This document shows, piece by piece, positions 1 to 9,040 of a stretch of DNA of 64,000 nucleotides (its first letter is position 1; every line of letters starts with the position of its first letter). This stretch comes from UBA4582 sp965657335 (GTDB taxonomy: Bacteria > Pseudomonadota > Gammaproteobacteria > Pseudomonadales > Azotimanducaceae): the NCBI GenBank assembly GCA_965657335.1, contig CBFHOH010000007.1, positions 73,186-137,185 of the forward strand. The letters run 5' to 3'. The translations under genes and the position numbers were made by a program. The notes beneath the pieces are model-generated. The model was not told the origin of the DNA and ran no database searches. It saw nothing but the letters and a program-made list of their open reading frames with translations.

Positions 1-23
1 TACCGGCCATTACAAAAAAAAGG

Positions 24-62
24 GATAAAAAACGCTTTTCTAAACTTTATAAGTCGCGTTTA
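24..62 (-). terminator. Possible terminator of valS
   Basis: Read on the minus strand, the end of valS runs into an AAACGC...GCGTTT inverted repeat. Its 20-base middle contains a smaller ACTT-ATA-AAGT hairpin, and a T-run follows GCG. A second T-run of eight lies a few bases further. This fits an intrinsic terminator, but the outer loop is long, so the call is moderate. Confidence 0.45.
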
Positions 63-2846
63 TAATGCGTCAACCTTAGCTTTTTGGGCTTCCAGTTGCT
101 CAATCGCAGAGTTCAGATCGATTACCTTGTCTTTCTCTTTCTGCACGACAGCCTCAGGCGCCTTGTCAACAAAGCTAGGGTTGTTGATTTTGCCTTCGGC
201 GCGAGCACGGTCCTTAACTTTTTTCTCTATTTCTTTGTTTAGTCGGGCAAGCTCAGCGTCTTTGTCGATCAGACCGCTAAGTGGAACGAGCACCTGCATG
301 TCGCCCACCAGATGTGTAGCGGAGGCCGGCGGCTCTGCATCTGCTTCTAGCCAGCTAAAGCTCTCTGGCTTTACCAAGAATTCGAGTAAAGATCTATTAG
401 CTTCGAGTCGCGCCTTGTCACTATCGTTACCTTTATGAAAGATGACGGGTATTGGTTTGCCGAAGGAGATGTCCATCTCGCCTCTGATATTGCGGGTGCC
501 GGTGACGATAGCCTTGAGCCATGCAATATCTCCCTCCGCTTCCTTATCTACGCGGTCCCCTGATGCTTCAGGGTAAGCGGAAAGTACAATTGTGTCGCCA
601 TGGCCTCGAATTGAGGTAGGTACCTGTTGCCATAACTCTTCAGTGATGAACGGTATGAAAGGATGGGCGAGACGTAAGGTTTCCTCGAGCGTTGAGATGA
701 GCGTGAATCTTGTGCCGGCCTTTTGCGCAGCACTAGCGTTGTCATTGTTCAATACAGGTTTGCTCAACTCAAGGTACCAGTCGCAGAGCTGGTCCCATAC
801 AAATTCGTAAATTGCTTTGGCTGCTAGATCAAATCGATAGGTTTCCATCGCAAGATCGACAGCCTGCACTGTTTTCTGAAATTCAGAGACGATCCAGCGG
901 TCAACAACGCTTGGCTCGCGGGGTTGGCCTTGATCAAAAGGCTCAATGGCCTCGTCTGTTGTATTCATGAAGACGAAATTGGCTGCATTCCACAGTTTGT
1001 TGCAGAAGTTTCGGTAGCCTTCAACGCGGTTCATGTCAAAACGGATACCTCTTGCACTCGAAGCGATCGAATAGAAAGTAAATCGAAGTGGGTCACTACC
1101 GTAGGCTTTTATGCCCTCTGGATACTCCTTTCGAGTGGCCTTTTCTATTTGTGCTGCTTTCTTTGGTTGTAGCAGGTGACCGGTGCGCTTGGTAACCAGA
1201 TCTTCGAGGCTGATGCCATCGATGATGTCCATGGGGTCAAGCCCATTGCCTTTAGACTTGGACATCTTCTGACCATCAGCATCTGTGACAAGCCCATGGA
1301 TATACACCTTTTTAAATGGCACTTCGTCAACATATTTCAACGTCATCATGATCATTCTGGAAACCCAGAAACTAATGATGTCGTGACCAGTGACCATCAG
1401 GTCAGTCGAATGATAGGTCTCGAGTGCTGCTGTTTTTTCAGGCCAGCCAAGAGTGGCAAACGTCCAGAGAGCTGAAGAGAACCAGGTGTCCAGTACATCT
1501 TCGTCACGCGTGAGGGTCAGCTCTGCAGCCAGCCCATACTTCAGGCGGACGGATTGCTCGTCGTGCCCGACGTAGACCTGGCCGTCATCGGCGTACCATG
1601 CTGGAATCTGGTGTCCCCACCATTGCTGGCGGCTGATACACCAGTCCTGAATTTCCCGCATCCATGCAAAGTAGGTGTTTTCAGCATTTTTGGGCGTGAA
1701 TTGGATACTGCCATTTTCGACCGCTTCAATAGCCGGGTCAGCGAGCGGCTGAATTTTCACATACCATTGATCACTGAGATAAGGTTCAACGACGACGCCG
1801 GATTTCTCGCCCCGCGGTACTGCCATCATATGATCTTCTACTTTATCTAGTAGTCCAAGGTTGTCGAGTTCTGCTATGACTTGTTTGCGTGCTTCATACC
1901 TGTCGAGCCCCTGGTAGTGCTCAGGCACTTCGTCGTTCAGTGTGGCGTCGTCATTAAGAATGTTAATGATCGGCAGGTCATGACGCTTGCCCATATCGTA
2001 GTCATTAAAGTCATGTCCCGGCGTGATTTTCACGCACCCGGTACCAAAGTCTTGATCAACATATCGATCAGCGATAATAGGTATTCGACGATCGGTAAGC
2101 GGCAGACTGATCTCTTGGCCCACGAGATGTTTGTAACGTTCATCGTCAGGATGAACGGCGACCGCGGTGTCGCCTAACATGGTTTCCGGACGGGTTGTTG
2201 CAACAGTGAGAAACGTCTGAGGGTCTGCTGCCAGCGGATATCTGAAATGCCAGAGGTTGCCTTTTTCCTCTTCGGACTCGACCTCCAGGTCTGAAATAGA
2301 CGTCTTTAACTCTGGGTCCCAGTTGACCAGCCTTTTACCGCGATAAATAAGCCCCTCGTCATACAGCGTCTCGAATACAGTGAGTACTGCTTCACACATA
2401 CCCTCGTCCATGGTGAACCGCTCGGTACTCCAGTCGAGGGAGGCGCCAAGCCTGCGTAGCTGTTTTGAGATTGTACCGCCTGACTGTTCCTTCCATTGCC
2501 AGGCACGTTCAATAAACTTTTCCCGTCCAAGCTCTGAGGCTTTAACGCCCTCGGCGGCGAGCTGCTCGGTGACGATGATCTGAGTCGATATTCCGGCGTG
2601 ATCGGTGCCCATTTGCCAAAGTGTTTTGTCGCCTTTCATGCGTCTGTGACGAATCACTGAATCCACAAGGCTGTGTTGAAAACCGTGACCCATATGCAGG
2701 GTGCCAGTGACGTTCGGCGGTGGGATCATGATACAAAAAGGCTTACTGTCTGAGTCCAATTCGGCGTCGCGGGGAGAAAAATAGTCATTCTCTTCCCATT
2801 TCTGGTACCAGCTTTGTTCAATTTCCTGTGGTTGGTATTTCTTCAT
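60..2846 (-). CDS. valS: Valyl-tRNA synthetase
   Basis: This cytoplasmic class I aminoacyl-tRNA synthetase charges tRNA-Val. At 928 residues it is close to the E. coli enzyme (951). The HIGH-type motif HMGH is at residues 51-54 after PPPNVTGTL, and KMSKS is near residue 528. Between them lies the CP1 editing domain with GTGCVKITPGHDFNDYDMG. The charged coiled-coil tail (about residues 860-928) is the tRNA-binding arm typical of ValRS. The gene is usually directly downstream of holC and a small hypothetical gene; here about 7.6 kb of other genes separates them. The ATG at 2846 agrees with the family N-terminus, although the ribosome site is weak. Confidence 0.98.
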   Translation of the reverse strand: MKKYQPQEIEQSWYQKWEENDYFSPRDAELDSDSKPFCIMIPPPNVTGTLHMGHGFQHSLVDSVIRHRRMKGDKTLWQMGTDHAGISTQIIVTEQLAAEGVKASELGREKFIERAWQWKEQSGGTISKQLRRLGASLDWSTERFTMDEGMCEAVLTVFETLYDEGLIYRGKRLVNWDPELKTSISDLEVESEEEKGNLWHFRYPLAADPQTFLTVATTRPETMLGDTAVAVHPDDERYKHLVGQEISLPLTDRRIPIIADRYVDQDFGTGCVKITPGHDFNDYDMGKRHDLPIINILNDDATLNDEVPEHYQGLDRYEARKQVIAELDNLGLLDKVEDHMMAVPRGEKSGVVVEPYLSDQWYVKIQPLADPAIEAVENGSIQFTPKNAENTYFAWMREIQDWCISRQQWWGHQIPAWYADDGQVYVGHDEQSVRLKYGLAAELTLTRDEDVLDTWFSSALWTFATLGWPEKTAALETYHSTDLMVTGHDIISFWVSRMIMMTLKYVDEVPFKKVYIHGLVTDADGQKMSKSKGNGLDPMDIIDGISLEDLVTKRTGHLLQPKKAAQIEKATRKEYPEGIKAYGSDPLRFTFYSIASSARGIRFDMNRVEGYRNFCNKLWNAANFVFMNTTDEAIEPFDQGQPREPSVVDRWIVSEFQKTVQAVDLAMETYRFDLAAKAIYEFVWDQLCDWYLELSKPVLNNDNASAAQKAGTRFTLISTLEETLRLAHPFIPFITEELWQQVPTSIRGHGDTIVLSAYPEASGDRVDKEAEGDIAWLKAIVTGTRNIRGEMDISFGKPIPVIFHKGNDSDKARLEANRSLLEFLVKPESFSWLEADAEPPASATHLVGDMQVLVPLSGLIDKDAELARLNKEIEKKVKDRARAEGKINNPSFVDKAPEAVVQKEKDKVIDLNSAIEQLEAQKAKVDAL

Positions 2847-3051
2847 TTCTGGCTCTTTTCTACTGCGTTTGAGTCAGAATCCAGGTGCCCGCAGGTCTCA
2901 GATTCCAATGTGCATTCAATGATTTAATCGAACCTGCGATTATACACACAGGTCAATTGCCCGAAGAAATAAAAATTTACATTCGATAGCGCTTATAAGG
3001 CCATAATGAGCAGATTACGGTCATGTTAAAAACGGTGGTAATATAACAGGT

Positions 3052-3747
3052 ATGAAATCAGCCAAGCCTTTACTTCAGATCACCAGCTATTATGGATTTT
3101 TAGCACTATTGGCCGGCCTGCTGTTTTACTTTTTTCCTGTGCTCGCTCAGTACAGCCCAATTGGTGGGACAGAGAATCTGAGTACCGGTATGAGTGAATT
3201 TGTCAGTGGCAAGGCAAAGCCCATTGTGGTGGATTCTGTTAATCAGATGATTAGTTTGGCTATTTCTCTGGTGGGCTTGTTGTTATTGATGGAACCCGTT
3301 GCTTGGATCTATATGGGCGCTCGCAGACGTAGAGGGCGTGAGCAGTCGTTTGTGTTAACTGTCTTGCTGCTGCCAGTTGTCGTCGCGGGTATCGTGATCA
3401 TTGTCCAAAATTCGCTGGCTTTGGCGTTTAGTCTCGCGGGCATCGTTGCTGCTGTGCGGTTTCGATTGACGCTTGACGACTCACTGGACGCTATTTTCAT
3501 TTTTCTCTCTATTGGCGCCGGTTTGGCCGCAGGCGTATCTGCGTTGGAGATCGCAGCGGTGGTGACCATCTTCTTTAACTACATTATGTTGTTGTTCTGG
3601 GAGCTGGATTACGCCGACGAGGTTTCTGTGAACCGCTGGTTTACCAGAACATGGATGCATAACGATTCAGTTGATGCGGCATCTTTACGTAACAAGGAAC
3701 CCGAGCAACAGGCAGATAACTCAAACGGCAAGACGCCCCCTCAATAA
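3052..3747 (+). CDS. DUF4956 family membrane protein
   Basis: This is a 231-residue integral membrane protein of unknown biochemical function. Hydrophobic segments lie at about residues 12-32, 65-85, 97-125 and 140-185. The stretch from about residue 105 (LALAFSLAGIVAAVRFR, then DDSLDAIFIFLSIGAGLAAG) is the DUF4956 signature, including the conserved (I/V)RFR. In other bacteria DUF4956 genes often sit beside VTC-type polyphosphate polymerases and CotH-like proteins. Here the neighbours on the other strand are ppk1 and a CotH-like gene, which supports a link to polyphosphate or cell-envelope phosphate. It shares one base (TAATG) with the next gene, so the two are probably co-translated. Confidence 0.8.
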   Translation: MKSAKPLLQITSYYGFLALLAGLLFYFFPVLAQYSPIGGTENLSTGMSEFVSGKAKPIVVDSVNQMISLAISLVGLLLLMEPVAWIYMGARRRRGREQSFVLTVLLLPVVVAGIVIIVQNSLALAFSLAGIVAAVRFRLTLDDSLDAIFIFLSIGAGLAAGVSALEIAAVVTIFFNYIMLLFWELDYADEVSVNRWFTRTWMHNDSVDAASLRNKEPEQQADNSNGKTPPQ

Positions 3748-4544
3748 TGTTACAAAAAATGATAATCAGTAGGACGCTCTGCGCTAGCCTGATCCTGCTG
3801 GTGCTCGGATGTGGTGCGAGCGAAAATGTCCAGCAGTGGCAATTACCAGCGGAGATTGATGAATTATCCGGTTTAGCAGTCGGTCCGGACAACACCCTCT
3901 ATTTGCACGATGACGAGATAGGCGCTGTCTACAGGTTTTCGTTGAACACGGGTGAAGTGTCGACGGTTTTTCATGTTGAACAGCCAGTGATCGAAGGCGA
4001 TTTTGAGGGTGTCGCTCAAACCGCAACGCACATTTTCCTGATCACTAGTCGGGGCAGATTGTTTCGAGTGCAGAGGGAGCCAAACATGACTGAGGCCATC
4101 GTATCTGCGGATGTTTTTGACACAGGGCTTTCCGAGCTTTGTGAAATCGAAGGTCTGCACGCACTGGACAATCATTTATATATTGCTTGCAAGAAACCCT
4201 ACCTAAAGGCAGACAAGCGAAAACTACTGTTGATTGAGTACAGTCTGGCGTCCCACAAGGTTAGCAGGGAATTCCGTTTCGATCTGGAGAATATTGCTGC
4301 AAAAAAATTCAACGCCTCCGCTATTTGGCTAGACTCGGAGAGCATTTTTTTACTTTCTGCTCGGCAGCGTACAATTATAGAGCTTAGTCGGGCCGGTGAA
4401 CTTCGGCGTGAATTTAAGCTTGATAAAATTCGTCACCCGCAGCCTGAGGGACTAGTGCTAGACAAAGGGCGCCTTATCATCGCCGACGAGGGTGGTGGCA
4501 GTGGCGGAAGAATTACGACTTACCATGGTTGGCCGAATAAATGA
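3747..4544 (+). CDS. SdiA-regulated/phytase-like beta-propeller lipoprotein
   Basis: This is a 265-residue exported protein with a lipoprotein signal: the lipobox VLGC places the lipidated Cys at residue 22. The mature part has repeated propeller-like blades with acidic motifs: ELSGLAVGPDNTLYLHDDE, EGDFEGVA, CEIEGLHAL and QPEGLVLDKGRLIIADEGG. This pattern is shared by the SdiA-regulated (YjiK-like) family and the esterase-like-phytase propellers. No substrate is established; metal-dependent phosphoester binding is a reasonable inference from the repeated E/D-G-L motifs and the phosphate-related neighbours. The ATG overlaps the stop of the DUF4956 gene by one base. An internal Met at residue 5 is an alternative start. 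Confidence 0.72.
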   Translation: MLQKMIISRTLCASLILLVLGCGASENVQQWQLPAEIDELSGLAVGPDNTLYLHDDEIGAVYRFSLNTGEVSTVFHVEQPVIEGDFEGVAQTATHIFLITSRGRLFRVQREPNMTEAIVSADVFDTGLSELCEIEGLHALDNHLYIACKKPYLKADKRKLLLIEYSLASHKVSREFRFDLENIAAKKFNASAIWLDSESIFLLSARQRTIIELSRAGELRREFKLDKIRHPQPEGLVLDKGRLIIADEGGGSGGRITTYHGWPNK

Positions 4545-4554
4545 ATCTTTCGCG

Positions 4555-5571
4555 CTAAACCTCTCGACACGTATCGACGATATCTTTTGTCCAGATTTTT
4601 TCACTCTCGAAGTGTTTGAACGACGCTTTGGTATATCGAAGTGCCCTGCGAACGCCCTTTTTAGAGAGTTCGGTGTCCGAGGTGACCATGGCCAGAATAT
4701 TTTCCTTGGCGCCTAAAATCCGCTCTCTGGTGCTTTGCATGGCGCTTGGCTCATGGCAGCGACCACGGAAGTAACGCTTTAAAACCGTCCGAATTTTAAA
4801 TTGCGCAGGCGGTGAAGCATAACTGGCGTTCACCATGCCGGTAGCATCAAAGTCATAAATAATCGGCACATAGTTGTTTTCCCCGCTCAGTAACTTGGCG
4901 TTGTGACAGCAATCGTCGCGGTCAGACGACCTGAGCAGGGAATAATCTGTATTGCCAAGAAAATACTGGAATTGTTCGAGCAACGCTGCCTGCTCGGGAT
5001 CTAGATCACTGTAACCGGGCGGTTTGTCGGGCTGATCGAGTCCCAAGCCATTGCGTTTTGCTACGCGTTTTTTGTGTTCAACGAAAAATGCGGGTCTTTG
5101 CTCCAGGATTTTGTCTTTCGTTTTGTACGTGACGTTAACCCAACGAACCCGGTAGCTGATCGGCGTCATCGCATTCAACATTTTGTATGCCAGATATTCA
5201 GTGCGCAGATAGTCATAATAGGAGCTATTCTTTCTACACAGGACAACCAGTTTCAAGTCGCCTTCTTTGTGAAATAGTGTCTGTTTTCGCGCCGGTGATT
5301 TTTTAAAGTCAACTTTGAGCGGAGAAAACCTGCAGGTGTCTTTTTGTAGTCGATGGTTACCTCGCACGTTTAATTCAATCGGCAGTTGATGTTGATCGAT
5401 AGTGAGAACCCCTGGGTATTTTTTCGCTTTTTTTCGCTCTATTTCGAGTTGATAAAAGTCGGCCTGAATTTCGATCTCAAGCGGTTCTTCCTGATCAAAC
5501 AGTCCGGCTTGGAGGGCGGGCGATAAACTGGTAATTGTAGCCAGCAGCAATGGCGCTAAAAATTTATGCAT
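4555..5571 (-). CDS. Exported CotH-like protein
   Basis: This is a 338-residue protein with a Sec signal peptide ending near LSPALQA (residue 22). After a beta-rich N-terminal part (LPIELNVRGNHRLQ, SPLKVDF) comes a kinase-like region: YDYLRTEYLAYKMLNAM, then FLGNTDYSLLRSSDRDDCCHNAKLL, then VPIIYDFDATGMVNASYA. The N-x-D...HN...DFD arrangement resembles CotH protein kinases and related atypical kinases, but I cannot confirm the ATP site by eye. Its start overlaps the end of ppk1 by 8 bases, so the two are translationally linked. The association of CotH-like, DUF4956 and polyphosphate genes is known; pairing with PPK1 is less usual. Function is unproven. Confidence 0.6.
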   Translation of the reverse strand: MHKFLAPLLLATITSLSPALQAGLFDQEEPLEIEIQADFYQLEIERKKAKKYPGVLTIDQHQLPIELNVRGNHRLQKDTCRFSPLKVDFKKSPARKQTLFHKEGDLKLVVLCRKNSSYYDYLRTEYLAYKMLNAMTPISYRVRWVNVTYKTKDKILEQRPAFFVEHKKRVAKRNGLGLDQPDKPPGYSDLDPEQAALLEQFQYFLGNTDYSLLRSSDRDDCCHNAKLLSGENNYVPIIYDFDATGMVNASYASPPAQFKIRTVLKRYFRGRCHEPSAMQSTRERILGAKENILAMVTSDTELSKKGVRRALRYTKASFKHFESEKIWTKDIVDTCREV

Positions 5572-7795
5572 GTTTTACCTCGGGAATAATGCGGTTGTTC
5601 CTGTGTGAACCCAATCCCGAATAGCTGTCTGTTTCTGTGAACCACGTCTGGGCGCAAAACGGTGTATCTTTCTCGCTTGGATCAAGAGAGCGTTTCCACT
5701 CTCCGTCCTCACCTAATAGCCAAGATTGTTTTTGATCAAGCAGGTTGGCTTTCATGATTTGTTCAAGCACCTGTTTTCTCACAGTTGCCTCCAGTAAAGG
5801 CACCATGATTTCAACCCTTTCATCGAGATTTCTCTCCATTAAATCAGCAGATGCGAGATAGATCTCGGCACCTTCACTCGACATTTCTGTGCCGTTTGCA
5901 AAACAGTAGATGCGTGAATGCTCGAGGAAGCGGCCAACAATGCTTTTAACTTTGATGCGACTGCTCATGTTGGCAACGCCGGGACGCAGGCTGCAGTGCC
6001 GCCTAACGACAAGCTCGATGTTCACGCCAGCCTCTGAAGCGCTATAAAGTTTTTTAATCAGGTCTGGGTCTGTCAGGGAATTCACTTTTAGCCATATTTG
6101 TGCGTGTTTGCCTTTTCTTGCATTTTCTATTTCCCTGTCTATGTTCCGATATAATTTTTCTCGAAGTTGAAATGGCGCCATTGCGAGTACTTCAGGTGCA
6201 ACGAATGTTTCGCTGGTGATGTAATTGAGCACTCGGTTTGCATCCCGACACAGCGGTTCGTTGTTCGTAAAAAATGACAAGTCCGTATAGATTTTTGCAT
6301 TATCAGGATGATAGTTGCCGGTGCCGAAGTGACTGTAAATGGCAAGTTTATCCTCCTCTTGTCGCGTAATGACGGTGAGCTTGCTATGTATTTTCAGCCC
6401 GACAATGCCATAAAGGATTTGTACGCCGGCATCTTCAAGGCGTTTAGCCAATGCAACATTTGATTGTTCGTTATCTCTTGCTTCAAGCTCAATGACAGCG
6501 ACGACGGTTTTACCTCTTGCTGCAGCTTCGACGAGGGCGTTGACAATCGGAGAGTCGTTACTGGTTCGATAAAGCGTTTGCTTGATAGAAAGGACCTTGT
6601 CATCGACCGCGGCTTGCTCGAGAAAACGAACAACAACATCAAAACTTTCGAACGGCCAATGCACGAGTAGATCTTTTTCTTTGATCGCTTTAAAACAGTC
6701 ATTGTTGTAATCCAGCATCCGCTGTGGGTATCTGGCCCGGTGCGGCGGAAACACTAATGCGGGAAATCTGTTGCTATCGATCAGGTCTGAGATTTGTGAC
6801 AACCCTGGCATGGCCTCGATAATAAAAGAGCGTGTTCCAACAGATCGACGCTGCAATTCGAGCATGCCAAGCTCTTTATCGCCAATGAGCCCAAGGTGAC
6901 GGCCGATAAACCGCAGATTAGATTCAGACAGCTGATGTACTTTGAGCCGAATGACGTTCGCCTTATGGCGCTTGCTTAAACCTGATTCAACGATTGACCT
7001 TAAATCGGCGGAGCGCTCTTTCTTTGCGAGATCATTGTCGCGAAGTATCTGGAACGTGCCGCTGCTCAGTATCGTGGTATTTGGTAGCAGTAGGTCGCTC
7101 ATTTCCTGCAGGATGTCTTCAAGCACTACATAGCGGGTGTTCTTGTCCATGACGGAAATGAAACGTGGCAGGTTGTCCGGTACCGGAATTAAGATATGGG
7201 AATCTGCCAGCTGAAGAATTACGCACATGCCGCCGCTGGGAATATAGGGAAAAGGGTGCTCTTCATCCAACGTGAACGGCGTTAGCACCGGCAATATTTG
7301 GATTTGGAAGTAATTGGCCAACCATTCAGCTTCTTCGTTGGTAAGATTAGCGGGCTCTGTAATTGAGATGCCGATAGCCTGCAATTCTGTTTTTTGGGAT
7401 TGCCAAATAGTCTCCTGCATTTTCATTAAGCTATCAGCGCGCACGCCAATAGCATGTAATTGTTGCTCGGGCGTTAATCCATCAATGCTCGATACTAGCA
7501 CCCGTTGACTGACCAAACGGCTTAGTTTGGCGACGCGTACCGTGTAAAACTGATCCAACACCGCCACGGAGATCGCGAGAAATCGTACTCTTTCAAACAG
7601 CGGAACTTGAGGGTTGTCGGCCTCTTCTACCACGCGTTGGATAAACTGAAGATCAGATAACTCCCGGTTTAGATATCTCGCATCAGATTTCTCAGTGTGA
7701 TTAGATTTGGCTGGCGAAGAATCGCGGCGTATTGTTTTTTTTGTGTCCGGTACGGGTCGTAGTTTGCGCCATATTTTACTAATGATTTCAGACAT
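5564..7795 (-). CDS. ppk1: Polyphosphate kinase 1
   Basis: This enzyme reversibly transfers the ATP gamma-phosphate to polyphosphate through a phosphohistidine. At 743 residues it has all PPK1 domains. The N domain starts YLNRELSDLQFIQRVVEEA (about residues 41-59), where the family has NRELSWLxFNxRV. The middle contains RYPQRMLDYNND. The two catalytic histidines are visible: H470 in GLKIHSKL, the autophosphorylation site, and H626 in GRFLEHSRIY. FGTGNYHPDNAKIYTDLSFF is also canonical. The first 40 residues are a basic, Ser/Lys-rich extension. It sits 6 bases downstream of the metallophosphatase and overlaps the CotH-like gene, forming a three-gene operon. Confidence 0.96.
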   Translation of the reverse strand: MSEIISKIWRKLRPVPDTKKTIRRDSSPAKSNHTEKSDARYLNRELSDLQFIQRVVEEADNPQVPLFERVRFLAISVAVLDQFYTVRVAKLSRLVSQRVLVSSIDGLTPEQQLHAIGVRADSLMKMQETIWQSQKTELQAIGISITEPANLTNEEAEWLANYFQIQILPVLTPFTLDEEHPFPYIPSGGMCVILQLADSHILIPVPDNLPRFISVMDKNTRYVVLEDILQEMSDLLLPNTTILSSGTFQILRDNDLAKKERSADLRSIVESGLSKRHKANVIRLKVHQLSESNLRFIGRHLGLIGDKELGMLELQRRSVGTRSFIIEAMPGLSQISDLIDSNRFPALVFPPHRARYPQRMLDYNNDCFKAIKEKDLLVHWPFESFDVVVRFLEQAAVDDKVLSIKQTLYRTSNDSPIVNALVEAAARGKTVVAVIELEARDNEQSNVALAKRLEDAGVQILYGIVGLKIHSKLTVITRQEEDKLAIYSHFGTGNYHPDNAKIYTDLSFFTNNEPLCRDANRVLNYITSETFVAPEVLAMAPFQLREKLYRNIDREIENARKGKHAQIWLKVNSLTDPDLIKKLYSASEAGVNIELVVRRHCSLRPGVANMSSRIKVKSIVGRFLEHSRIYCFANGTEMSSEGAEIYLASADLMERNLDERVEIMVPLLEATVRKQVLEQIMKANLLDQKQSWLLGEDGEWKRSLDPSEKDTPFCAQTWFTETDSYSGLGSHRNNRIIPEVKHA

Positions 7796-7801
7796 GGTTT
7801 T

Positions 7802-8905
7802 TTATTCTTCTACCGGCTTACGATGGTTGTTGTCTATTAACGTGAGCTTCTCTAGATACGCTGGCTTATCATCGTCGTTAGATGGAATAAGCACTTTTTC
7901 CCCTCGGTGGATCGCATAATACTCATTATCCTCGATGAGAAGCGATGCGCGTCCACCGCTGTAAGCGCGACTTAACCCAACATCTGCTTGTATCACCCTT
8001 CTGCCTAGTCTTGGAAGTATACGAGAGGGTGTGGGTGTATGCGCTATCACAATGGTATCTACGTCATAATAGGTGAGCATTTTTTTCAACGGCTCTAGTT
8101 CTATTTCTGCCGGGTGCAGTGCCAAACCGCGATACCAGAGGGGGCCGCTATCGTCGATTATGGCGTCTTCATTAGAGCGTCGAAGATACCGACGAACTCT
8201 GGTGTTTATCTCTTTTAATGGTAGTGGTGCCTGATGCGGGGAGAGTCCGCCATGTACAAACAGGGTACGATTTATTTTGATAGCAGTATTATGACTTTTG
8301 ATCCATTCAAAGAATTCGCCTTCTGGTGCCCATAATAGTCGGTGCTCGACAAAGCCGAGAGGATAGCGTTTTTCCAGTGCTGGTCTTCGGGCTTCGCCGA
8401 CATTTGCTGCCGCAGGGTTTTCTTCATCGAGGTATTCAATCATCTCTGTAATGTAATTCTTTTGCAGTCTCGCTGATTTTCTGCTCGCCAGGGCGGTGAA
8501 CTCGCCGGGGTGGACATAGCGCAGATCTCCATCGACATTCATGATTTCATGGTTTCCAATTAGGGCGTGGACATAGCCCTTTTTTCTGCGTGCTTGTCTT
8601 TGCAGCTTCTTCATGTGCCGCATGATTTTCAGAGAATCTGGCCCGCGGTCTGGCAGGTCGCCCATCTGCACGAGGTGTGTCTCTCCGCCTGACCAGTTGA
8701 GTTGGGTATCTATGAGTCCGCTGTCTTTCAGGACCGTTAGGTATTGTTCGAAGTCGCCGTGAATATCTCCGATGGCGACTACGCGGGCGACATCACGCCA
8801 GACATCTTTCCCCCAGGCAGGAACGGCGGATGTCGTCACAACAACACAAAGAATAATAGCTGCAAGGAAGTGCTGTTTTGGCGGCTGACTTTTCATCGAC
8901 ATCAC
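7802..8905 (-). CDS. Exported metallophosphatase (calcineurin-like, Shewanella-like type)
   Basis: This 367-residue protein has an N-terminal signal or anchor (hydrophobic LAAIILCVVVTTSAVPAWG). The dimetal phosphoesterase motifs follow in order: VAIGDIHGDF (D-x-H), MGDLPDRGPDS (GDxxDRG), LIGNHEIMN (GNHE), LFVHGGLSP and VIAHTPTPSR. The spacing resembles PPP-type protein phosphatases, closest to the Shewanella-like group, so it should remove phosphate in the periplasm or at the membrane. It leads the operon with ppk1 and the CotH-like gene, which suggests a shared phosphate role. The start is uncertain: the longest frame begins with GTG at 8905, followed by ATG at 8902 and ATG at 8896. Confidence 0.85.
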   Translation of the reverse strand: MMSMKSQPPKQHFLAAIILCVVVTTSAVPAWGKDVWRDVARVVAIGDIHGDFEQYLTVLKDSGLIDTQLNWSGGETHLVQMGDLPDRGPDSLKIMRHMKKLQRQARRKKGYVHALIGNHEIMNVDGDLRYVHPGEFTALASRKSARLQKNYITEMIEYLDEENPAAANVGEARRPALEKRYPLGFVEHRLLWAPEGEFFEWIKSHNTAIKINRTLFVHGGLSPHQAPLPLKEINTRVRRYLRRSNEDAIIDDSGPLWYRGLALHPAEIELEPLKKMLTYYDVDTIVIAHTPTPSRILPRLGRRVIQADVGLSRAYSGGRASLLIEDNEYYAIHRGEKVLIPSNDDDKPAYLEKLTLIDNNHRKPVEE

Positions 8906-9040
8906 TGCTCGGGGATTTGAACCTTACGTGTTTGAATTTGATCTCCCATTTGATCAAAAGAGAGTTGGGCCTGCAATGGAAAAAATAGGCACGAATTAAT
9001 GTATTATCCTTACAATTAACTTTTGGAAGATCGCAAAATC

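Noticed and set aside
8939..8962. TTGATC...TTGATCAA near the metallophosphatase start as an FNR box
   Set aside because: The half-sites are ten bases apart, not four, so it does not fit the FNR/CRP spacing.
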